A stretch of DNA of 6,617 bases from positions 1 to 6,617 of the forward strand of contig CANJMU010000037.1 in NCBI GenBank assembly GCA_947475135.1, written 5' to 3'. The first letter of the stretch is position 1, and each line of letters begins with the position of its first letter. Source of the DNA: Silvanigrellaceae bacterium (lineage in GTDB: Bacteria > Bdellovibrionota > Oligoflexia > Silvanigrellales > Silvanigrellaceae). Below the pieces are notes generated by a model. That model searched no databases and was not told the DNA's origin. It saw only the letters and a program-made list of their open reading frames with translations. Position numbers and translations under genes: made by a program. Below, in pieces: positions 1 to 5,329 of the stretch.

Positions 1-607
1 CTCCTGTGCCTGTAATTCCTAGTACAAGCGGATATTTTTTTTTGTTTTGAAATTGAGAATGAAATTTTTCTAAAAAAAGAGTGTTTTTATTTTCAAGACA
101 ACTCATAGATTTTGATAAATGAAATTCACTGAAATTATTTTTTAAATGATCAAAATGGAAATTTTCTGTGGTGTTATAATCTGATTTTTTTAAAATATCT
201 AAAATAATTCCTTGCAGTCCCATTTTTAAACCGTCTTGTGGGCTGTAGATTTTTGTAATTCCTTGAGCTTCTAGTTCTTTAATTTCTTTCGGTAAGATAA
301 CGCCACCACCTCCTCCAAAAATTTTGAGATCGGGACGGCCCATGGAATTAAGAATTTCTCTTAAGTAAACAAAAAATTCCATGTGTCCGCCCTGATAACT
401 ACTGACACAAAGGCCTTGAGCATCCTCTTGAACAGCGGCTTGCGCAATTTCATGAACACTTCTATTGTGACCTAAATGAATAACTTCACATCCAAATTGC
501 TGAAGGAGTCTACGAAAAATATTGATAGATGCATCATGTCCATCAAATAATGCCGTAGCAGTGACAAATCGGATTTTATTTTTAAATTCGTTTTTATTTT
601 CTGACAT
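1..607 (-). CDS. icmF: Fused isobutyryl-CoA mutase IcmF, N-terminal part (runs off left edge)
   Basis: This is the N-terminal 202 residues of a B12-dependent fused acyl-CoA mutase. The family interconverts isobutyryl-CoA and n-butyryl-CoA in the cytoplasm and carries its own GTPase chaperone between the B12 domain and the mutase barrel. Visible here is the B12-binding domain (about residues 11-140). It has the cobalt-ligand motif DGHDAS (22-27, His24 as lower axial ligand), then GHNRS (46-50), SSYQGGH (69-75), FGGGGGV (97-103) and YSPQDG (121-126). A variable linker (about 141-190) leads into VLGITGTG (195-202), the start of the G-domain P-loop, where the window ends. Full-length family members are roughly 1,050-1,100 residues, so about four-fifths is missing. 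The ATG is preceded by AAGGA (616-620, minus strand) with an 8-nt spacer, and the B12 domain starts right after it. The order B12 domain then GTPase separates it from methylmalonyl-CoA mutase, whose B12 domain is C-terminal, and from stand-alone MeaB. The gene diverges from murF. Confidence 0.93.
   Translation of the reverse strand, partial: MSENKNEFKNKIRFVTATALFDGHDASINIFRRLLQQFGCEVIHLGHNRSVHEIAQAAVQEDAQGLCVSSYQGGHMEFFVYLREILNSMGRPDLKIFGGGGGVILPKEIKELEAQGITKIYSPQDGLKMGLQGIILDILKKSDYNTTENFHFDHLKNNFSEFHLSKSMSCLENKNTLFLEKFHSQFQNKKKYPLVLGITGTG
522..551 (+). promoter_or_regulatory. Candidate sigma70-type promoter for murF inside icmF
   Basis: TTGATA (522-527) and AATAAT (546-551) each match the -35 and -10 consensus at five of six positions, with an 18-bp spacer. 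Transcription would begin near 558 and give a leader of about 80 nt before the murF ATG at 638. The site lies inside the icmF reading frame, which is expected because the divergent gap is too short for a promoter. In such A+T-rich DNA chance matches are common, so this is a prediction only. Confidence 0.35.
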
Positions 608-637
608 AAATTAATTCCTTGAAAGGAGTTCCTTGTT
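608..637. promoter_or_regulatory. 30-bp icmF/murF divergent region with back-to-back ribosome binding sites
   Basis: The two start codons are only 30 bp apart. The minus-strand site AAGGA (616-620) serves icmF with an 8-nt spacer. The plus-strand site AAAGGAG (622-628) serves murF with a 9-nt spacer. Together they form the inverted repeat TCCTT-GA-AAGGA (616-627). A second inverted repeat, AAGGA-GT-TCCTT (623-634), overlaps it, and TTCCTTG occurs twice (615-621 and 629-635). The ribosome binding sites are well supported and fix both starts. Whether the extra symmetry is an operator, a small hairpin over the murF site, or chance is unknown. Confidence 0.6.
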
Positions 638-2110
638 ATGTGGCCGTTAAAAATGAGTCAAATCTATGAATACATTTTTCATAAACCCTGTCAAAATGAA
701 AAGTGGAAATCTATTGAAATTCAAAGTATTTCTACGAATAGTCGTGAAATTGAAAATAACCAATTATTTATCGCTATAGAAGGCGATAAATTTGACGGAC
801 ATCAATATATTAATTCTGCTTTTGAAAATGGGTCAACATTTGCAATTATCAACAAAGATTCAAAATATTATAAAAATATTCAAGATAAATATAAACATTT
901 TTGTCTAGAAGTTGATGACACAATTGAAACTTTTCGGGAGTTTTCAAAATCATTTCGTAAAAATTTTTCTTTTCCTGTTTTTGGAATTGGTGGAAGTAAC
1001 GGTAAAACCACAACAAAAGAATTTCTTTCTGCAATGCTTTCTGGAAAAAATTTAAAAATATTGAAAACTGAAAAAAGTGAAAATGGATTTTTGGGCGTAG
1101 CTGTTACTTTAACTCAAAAGGGGCTGAGACAAGAAAGTGCACCTAATTATTTGGTTGTTGAAATTGGTATTGATGATATTGGGGCAATGGAAAAACATAT
1201 GGATATTGTTCATCCAAATATTGTTTTATTGACGGCCCTTGGCCCAGAACATTTAACAGGACTTAAAACTTGGGAAATAGGAATTCGTGAAGAAATGTTT
1301 TTGTTTAGTTATAAAAATACAATTCGAATTTGGCAATTGGATGATGATAAAATATATGAACAATATTTAACTCACAAATTATCGAAAAAAAATGATTTTT
1401 TTGTTTTTGAAAAAAATAAAAGAAAAATAATTGAAGAAAATATTTTTGAATATGAAGTATTAAAAATTGAGTCTTTTCAAAGTGAAATAAATATTTATTC
1501 AAAAAATAAAGATAAAATAAAATTTAATGTTCCATTGCCAGGAAGACATAATATTTCTAATTTTGTTTTGTCTTATGCAACTGCAAAATCTTTATCTATT
1601 TCGAATGAAAATATTTTTGAAGGATTTAAAAAATTTATTCCACCAAAGATGCGTTCTGAGGTTAAAAATTTGGATTCAACGACAATTCTGTACAATGATT
1701 CTTATAATTCGAGTCCAAAAAGTTTAGAAATGGGACTTCAAACAATTCAAATTCCAGAATGGAAAAATAAAAATAAAACAATTATTTTAGGAGATATGCT
1801 AGAGCTTGATGAAGGGTCAATTTATTGGCATGAAAATGCGTCAAATAATATTCTTCAATTAGAGAATTCAGATTTGTTTTTTTGCGGTCCGTTTATGTAT
1901 TATTGTTACAGAAAATTAAAATCAAATCATGAACACGAGTTGGTTGAAAAAAATTTAAATGCACACCATTTTTTGAGTGTGGATGATTTGTTACTTTATT
2001 TTCAAAAAAATGATTTTGATTTTAAAAATCAAATTTTATTTTTGAAGGGAAGTCGTGGAATGCATTTAGAAAAAATTGTCGAATTCATAGAAAAAAAATT
2101 CTCATTTTAA
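638..2110 (+). CDS. murF: UDP-N-acetylmuramoyl-tripeptide--D-alanyl-D-alanine ligase (MurF), divergent
   Basis: MurF is the cytoplasmic ATP-dependent ligase that adds D-Ala-D-Ala to UDP-MurNAc-tripeptide, the last soluble step of peptidoglycan precursor synthesis. At 490 residues it is slightly longer than the usual 450-460. The N-terminal UMP-binding domain has STNSREI (32-38), LFIAIEG (43-49) and DGHQYI (53-58). The ATPase domain has the P-loop GGSNGKTTTKE (118-128), EIGIDDIG (175-182) and the His-containing GPEHLTG (202-208). The C-terminal domain begins around LPGRHNISN (300-308) and carries NDSYNSSP (353-360), LGDMLEL (384-390) and LKGSRGM (469-475). Two family features look degraded. 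The Asn-rich stretch after the P-loop (usually GNxNNxIG) reads KSENGFLG (146-153). The position of the carbamylated lysine (usually AKGEIF) reads IREEMF (216-221). The ATG at 638 follows AAAGGAG with a 9-nt spacer; an in-frame ATG at 653 lacks such a site. The gene is outside a cell-wall/division cluster, so it may be either the sole MurF or a diverged second copy. Confidence 0.9.
   Translation: MWPLKMSQIYEYIFHKPCQNEKWKSIEIQSISTNSREIENNQLFIAIEGDKFDGHQYINSAFENGSTFAIINKDSKYYKNIQDKYKHFCLEVDDTIETFREFSKSFRKNFSFPVFGIGGSNGKTTTKEFLSAMLSGKNLKILKTEKSENGFLGVAVTLTQKGLRQESAPNYLVVEIGIDDIGAMEKHMDIVHPNIVLLTALGPEHLTGLKTWEIGIREEMFLFSYKNTIRIWQLDDDKIYEQYLTHKLSKKNDFFVFEKNKRKIIEENIFEYEVLKIESFQSEINIYSKNKDKIKFNVPLPGRHNISNFVLSYATAKSLSISNENIFEGFKKFIPPKMRSEVKNLDSTTILYNDSYNSSPKSLEMGLQTIQIPEWKNKNKTIILGDMLELDEGSIYWHENASNNILQLENSDLFFCGPFMYYCYRKLKSNHEHELVEKNLNAHHFLSVDDLLLYFQKNDFDFKNQILFLKGSRGMHLEKIVEFIEKKFSF
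667..694 (-). promoter_or_regulatory. Candidate promoter for icmF inside murF
   Basis: Read on the minus strand, a perfect -35 hexamer TTGACA (694-689) is followed after 16 bp by TATTCA (672-667), a poor -10 matching only its first three bases. The leader to the icmF ATG would be about 50 nt. A second weak option nearer the gene is TTGACT (661-656) with TAACAA (638-633). The exact -35 match makes it worth noting, but the -10 is weak. Confidence 0.2.
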
Positions 2111-2127
2111 TCAATGGAGAAAGCACT

Positions 2128-2415
2128 ATGAAACCTGAAATTCTTCAGAGTGAACTTATTTTAATTTTAGAGAATTCTTTTGCTGCAAAAAAAAATTTAA
2201 CATGTGTGAATAACGATTATGTATTAAATTTATCTGAGGAAGATATGTTTTTGCTTTGGAATATTTTAGGGGAAGAATTAGGAATTGATCTTTCTTTAGC
2301 GACGGAAACTGAAAGAAAAACTTTATTTCACGCGTGTACAAAAAATAAAGACATGACAGTTCAATCATTAAGCTCATTACTTTGGCTTGTATATTATAGT
2401 GATATCGGATACTAA
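2128..2415 (+). CDS. Hypothetical protein, 95 residues
   Basis: I do not recognise this protein. The ATG follows GGAGA (2116-2120) with a 7-nt spacer, and the gene begins 17 bp after the murF stop, so it is probably co-transcribed and real. It has no signal peptide, no clear membrane segment and no metal- or nucleotide-binding motif. The sequence looks mostly helical: an amphipathic start (residues 4-20), an acidic stretch LSEEDMFLLWN (35-45) followed by GEELGIDLSLATETER (48-63), and a hydrophobic tail SLLWLVYY (83-90). Only two cysteines are present (26 and 70). A run of nine A (2187-2195) lies in codons 20-23. A small cytoplasmic protein made with MurF is the simplest reading. The gene ends 16 bp before tRNA-Arg. 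Confidence 0.72.
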   Translation: MKPEILQSELILILENSFAAKKNLTCVNNDYVLNLSEEDMFLLWNILGEELGIDLSLATETERKTLFHACTKNKDMTVQSLSSLLWLVYYSDIGY

Positions 2416-2431
2416 GTCTTTACCGCATTAT

Positions 2432-2506
2432 GGACTCATAGTGAAGTGGATATCACGTAAGCCTCCGAAGCTTAAATCGCAAGTTCGATTCTTGCTGGGT
2501 CCGCCA
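2432..2506 (+). tRNA. tRNA-Arg, anticodon CCG (reads CGG), with encoded CCA
   Basis: A complete cloverleaf folds by eye. The acceptor stem GGACTCA/TGGGTCC (2432-2438 with 2496-2502) has one T-G wobble, followed by T8-A9. The D-stem GTGA/TCAC encloses a loop with GG and the A20 typical of arginine tRNAs. The anticodon stem TAAGC/GCTTA (2458-2462, 2470-2474) holds the loop CTCCGAA with anticodon CCG at 2465-2467. A 4-nt variable region (2475-2478) precedes the T-stem GCAAG/CTTGC with loop TTCGATT. Discriminator G73 (2503) and CCA (2504-2506) are genomic. CGG codons occur in this window, for example in murF, the beta-barrel gene and the tolC-like gene. No clear own promoter was found upstream, so it may be processed from a transcript that starts before murF. 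Confidence 0.96.
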
Positions 2507-2558
2507 TATTCAAGTAAAATAAATTCACTATTTATATTTATGAGAGATTATTTTTATT

Positions 2559-3362
2559 ATGGCATTCGATTTTAATCAAGATTATGATTTGTGGCACACT
2601 TTTTCCCCTGGATTTTGGCAGCAAGATATTATGACCTTTCCTTTAGAAGGGGCGGTTGATTATTTATTGGAACATAATTACACGCATAGAGGTAAACCTC
2701 TTTTTCCATTTAATAATGAAAGCAGAACAAGTACAAACACATCATTTACACCTTCTGTTACAGAAATGACTTATGGAACAGTTGCTGTTACCTTAGCGTT
2801 ATTCGCGGGATTGGATAGTGTTTATGGGAGTGATTTTGACGTTGAAATTTATCCCCGTTTGAGTGGATATTTTCACACATTTGGCTGGACAGCAGTCATG
2901 ACTTCTGTTCTGAAAAATTCTTTTCAAAGAAAAAGACCATTTTACGATACGAATACAATAACTGAAAGCGATAACCTATTGCGCGAAGATAGAAAAAGTT
3001 TTGTGAGTGGGCATGTTTCGCAAGCATTTGCTTTTGCAACATACACAACAATGATGATTTATGATGTCACAAATGACCCTATCGTCACGGCATGTTATGG
3101 GCTCGCAACTCATGTGTTAGCGGGGTATATTGGATATACACGAATCGCAAATAGCAATCATGACATTATTGATGTCATTGGTGGTGGTCTCGTAGGATCG
3201 GCGCTTGCATTTTATATTTCTCTTCGAACATCAGAAACCTTATCTAAGCTAAGTAAACAAGAATTTTCCAAATTTACTTTGGAACCAAATTTGGAAGTTG
3301 TGAAGTTAGAAAATAATCAATATGACTACGGAGTGAATATTCATGCAGTGTATCGATTTTAA
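2559..3362 (+). CDS. PAP2-superfamily membrane phosphatase
   Basis: All three PAP2 (phosphatidic acid phosphatase type 2) motifs are present. Motif 1 is K119-x6-R126-P127. Motif 2 is FVSGH (148-152, catalytic His152; the usual Pro before SGH is Val149). Motif 3 is R195-x5-H201-x3-D205. The family hydrolyses phosphate or pyrophosphate from lipids such as undecaprenyl pyrophosphate, phosphatidic acid or lipid A; the substrate here cannot be told. Hydrophobic stretches at about 72-90, 103-118, 153-170, 174-193 and 203-222 suit an integral membrane enzyme. The first 70 residues are hydrophilic, with no signal peptide. The 45-residue tail ends in YGVNIHAVYRF, resembling an outer-membrane terminal beta-strand. 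The ATG at 2559 is the only ATG after an in-frame stop at 2541; its ribosome site (GAGAG, 2542-2546) is weak. The gene starts 52 bp after the tRNA and overlaps the next gene by 20 bp. Confidence 0.87.
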   Translation: MAFDFNQDYDLWHTFSPGFWQQDIMTFPLEGAVDYLLEHNYTHRGKPLFPFNNESRTSTNTSFTPSVTEMTYGTVAVTLALFAGLDSVYGSDFDVEIYPRLSGYFHTFGWTAVMTSVLKNSFQRKRPFYDTNTITESDNLLREDRKSFVSGHVSQAFAFATYTTMMIYDVTNDPIVTACYGLATHVLAGYIGYTRIANSNHDIIDVIGGGLVGSALAFYISLRTSETLSKLSKQEFSKFTLEPNLEVVKLENNQYDYGVNIHAVYRF

Positions 3363-4008
3363 AAAATTGACAGGATTGATTTTTTTTCAAACACTGTTTT
3401 TCCCTTCTCTTTATTCACAGGAAAATGCTGGTGATATTAATATCGAAGCAAATCCATTTCAATTAGTGAATAGTGGAATGGAATTGGGAATGGAATTTTT
3501 AAATACAGAGCGCTCTTATTCTGCAAATGGTTTTGGATTGGGTTTTTCAATGCAAAATCCGTACTATTTCGAGCCTCCGGGGCGTGATACAATCAATGGA
3601 ACGCGTGACCTTATAAAACTGTACTATCAATGGCGGTATTATTTTTTTGATCAAAGTAGTGGATTATTTACAGGAGTAAAAATCGTACCTACGTTTTCTA
3701 TTTCTAAGGTAACGCAAGGTAATTATGAAGCAAAAGAAAATAAATTTTTTGCACCTTTGTATTTTCAATTAGGTTATCGTTTTTCGTTAAGAGAGCTTAA
3801 AAATTTTTCTTTTAGTTTATTTTCTAGTATCGGTGTTTACTTAGGAAGTCCTAAAATTAGTGAAACCCTTCCAAAGGACGTTGCCAATGCAACAGACAGT
3901 AACGCTCAGGCAAATCAAACGACATGGAAGTATGCGCTTACAGGAATGAATGAATATTATTCAAAAATGGCAACAGATTATGGTTTTACAATTGGATATG
4001 TCTTTTAA
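3343..4008 (+). CDS. Small outer-membrane beta-barrel protein of unknown function
   Basis: The 221-residue product starts with a signal peptide: K7-K8, a hydrophobic core GLIFFQTLFFP (11-21) and a likely cleavage after Ser25 (SLYS-Q). The mature part is rich in alternating aromatic and polar residues that read as amphipathic beta-strands, for example at about 39-53, 62-70, 90-101, 107-120, 134-149 and 155-168. It ends in YGFTIGYVF, with the terminal Phe typical of proteins folded by the BAM machinery. The size would suit a barrel of about eight strands, similar to the OmpX/OmpW range, but I see no signature of a named family. A polar region rich in Asn, Ala and Thr (about 171-195) could be a surface loop. 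The ATG overlaps the end of the phosphatase gene in the +1 frame and follows GGAG (3330-3333) with a 9-nt spacer, so the two are probably translationally coupled. Function unknown. Confidence 0.78.
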   Translation: MQCIDFKKLTGLIFFQTLFFPSLYSQENAGDINIEANPFQLVNSGMELGMEFLNTERSYSANGFGLGFSMQNPYYFEPPGRDTINGTRDLIKLYYQWRYYFFDQSSGLFTGVKIVPTFSISKVTQGNYEAKENKFFAPLYFQLGYRFSLRELKNFSFSLFSSIGVYLGSPKISETLPKDVANATDSNAQANQTTWKYALTGMNEYYSKMATDYGFTIGYVF

Positions 4009-4046
4009 AAATGATCTATTATTAAATTTTTAAATCAGAGTCATTT
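4009..4046 (+). promoter_or_regulatory. Possible hairpin over the ribosome site of the tolC-like gene
   Basis: AAATGATCT (4009-4017) can pair with AGAGTCATTT (4037-4046), with one bulged G at 4040 and a 19-nt A+T-only loop apart from its last base. The right arm holds the only Shine-Dalgarno-like stretch (AGAG, 4037-4040) of the gene starting at 4050. Only two pairs are G-C, so stability is low. It could damp translation or be chance in A+T-rich DNA. It has no T-run suited to an intrinsic terminator. Confidence 0.2.
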
Positions 4047-4049
4047 AAA

Positions 4050-5321
4050 ATGAAACAGCTCATTATTTATTTATTGCTTTTTTGTCATTTGAAGTCTTAT
4101 TGTGTTGTAAATGTTACTTTAGTAGATGCTATGAGATTCGCTAAAGAAAGTTCACATTCACTTAAATCTGCTGAACAAAGATTGAATTCATCTTCAAAAA
4201 ATGAACTATCGACTTTTTTAAAGTTTGGCCCAAGTGTTTCCTTTTCTTGGAATGATACTTGGGACGCAACAAAAAAAATAACACAAGAAGACTCGACAAA
4301 TGTAGGAAGTTTTAAGCTGACACAATCCGTGAGTGGTCTTTGGAAAAATTATTCTAACTTTAAAAATTCCTCTATTTTAAATTTTATTGCGAATCAAAAT
4401 TTCATGGATGCTGAACAAAAAAGTGAATTGCTAGGTGCGACATCCTATCTTAATTATCAATTGGCTCTTGAACAACTTGCAATTTCAAAAGCTTCGTTAA
4501 AAACATCAGAAAAGAATTACTCGGATTCTAATACAAAATATATTGCAGGAGATTTGAATAAAGACGAATTTTTGAAAATAAAATTACAGTATTCTAAGAA
4601 TTTACAAGATCTTTCTACGGCAGAAAATAATGTTATTGTTGTCAAACAAAGCATGTGTTTAGTTATTGGTATTTCAAATTGCGATGAAGTCACGGTTGAA
4701 AATTTAAAAGTTGAAAAATTTTTAAATAAAGTTAATTTTCATTTTGAAGATTTAAAATCAGCATTAGAAAAGTCATTCAAAAAAAATACTGTTCTTTTAA
4801 TTTCTCAAGCAAAAATTGAACAAGCAGATTTAAATAAAAGTGTTACTTTAAATAGTTATGTTCCAGATGTGTCAGTCTTTGCTGATTATGAAACTTACTT
4901 TCATTCGCCGCAGTCTATCAATGATACAAAGACTGCGGGTGTGACTTTATCTTGGAATTTTTTTGATAGTGGTTCGCAGTTTTTTAAATTTTTAGCAAAT
5001 CGTTCTGATGCGCTTGCAGCAAGGGAAGATCTGGAGGCCAATAAAATTGATCTTCAAAAAGAGGTAATTTTTAAATATTATGAATTTAATAATTACTTTA
5101 ATACGATACAAATTGCGAAAAATAATGAAGAGACAACTTATGAAACTTTAAATTTAGAAGCTATTCGGTTTGAAAATGGGCAGATCTCTGCATTGGAGTA
5201 TGTTACTGCGCAAGATAATTACAATTCAGCATTGGCAAATTTAGTTCAAACGGCTATTAATTTTCAAGTATCCTATCTGACTTTTCAAACTTTATTAGGT
5301 GACACTCCAAAATTAGAATAG
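4050..5321 (+). CDS. TolC-family outer-membrane efflux channel
   Basis: This 423-residue protein is the outer-membrane exit duct of a tripartite pump. A hydrophobic signal segment (LIIYLLLF, residues 4-11) starts it; the following Cys12 and Cys18 are not in good lipobox settings, so lipidation is unlikely. The mature part shows the internal duplication of the family. Each half has a beta-strand pair (PSVSFSW, 61-67; VTLSWNFFDSG, 298-308). Each also has a long coiled helix with the recurring G motif: YIAGDLNKDEFLKIKLQYS (164-182) and RFENGQISALEYVTAQDNY (373-391). The usual start motif TLVDAM (23-28) and the end motif TLLG (414-417) are in place. Length is typical. The start codon has only a weak ribosome site (AGAG). 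The stop codon overlaps the ribosome site of the adaptor gene 8 bp downstream, so these genes form one operon. Transported substrates cannot be inferred. Confidence 0.93.
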   Translation: MKQLIIYLLLFCHLKSYCVVNVTLVDAMRFAKESSHSLKSAEQRLNSSSKNELSTFLKFGPSVSFSWNDTWDATKKITQEDSTNVGSFKLTQSVSGLWKNYSNFKNSSILNFIANQNFMDAEQKSELLGATSYLNYQLALEQLAISKASLKTSEKNYSDSNTKYIAGDLNKDEFLKIKLQYSKNLQDLSTAENNVIVVKQSMCLVIGISNCDEVTVENLKVEKFLNKVNFHFEDLKSALEKSFKKNTVLLISQAKIEQADLNKSVTLNSYVPDVSVFADYETYFHSPQSINDTKTAGVTLSWNFFDSGSQFFKFLANRSDALAAREDLEANKIDLQKEVIFKYYEFNNYFNTIQIAKNNEETTYETLNLEAIRFENGQISALEYVTAQDNYNSALANLVQTAINFQVSYLTFQTLLGDTPKLE

Positions 5322-5329
5322 GAGCATTT

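Noticed and set aside
849..1034. Minus-strand reading frame inside murF
   Set aside because: Antisense shadow of a well-conserved MurF region including the P-loop; biased, low-complexity composition. The same holds for the minus-strand frame at 1305-1502 and the plus-strand frame at 1527-1727.
2156..2377. 73-residue minus-strand frame opposite the small gene
   Set aside because: No ribosome site and no recognisable protein; the plus-strand frame has a good ribosome site and fits the operon direction. Still the least certain of the shadow rejections.
2507..2558. Possible promoter (TTCAAG 2509-2514, TATATT 2533-2538) before the phosphatase gene
   Set aside because: The -10 is good but the -35 matches only three positions, and the leader would be about 14 nt with no proper ribosome site; not strong enough to annotate.
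2432..2560. Integration site at the 3' end of tRNA-Arg
   Set aside because: No second copy of the tRNA 3' end is seen in the window, and no integrase or change of base composition follows it.
2387..2575. 62-residue plus-strand reading frame
   Set aside because: It runs straight through the tRNA-Arg gene and has no ribosome site; the tRNA cloverleaf explains the sequence.
3433..3444. Perfect 12-bp palindrome GATATTAATATC
   Set aside because: Lies inside the beta-barrel coding sequence and is likely by chance in A+T-rich DNA.
4050..4110. TolC-like protein as a lipoprotein (Cys12 or Cys18)
   Set aside because: Residues before both cysteines (LLF-C and KSY-C) do not fit a lipobox, unlike FFSC in the adaptor.
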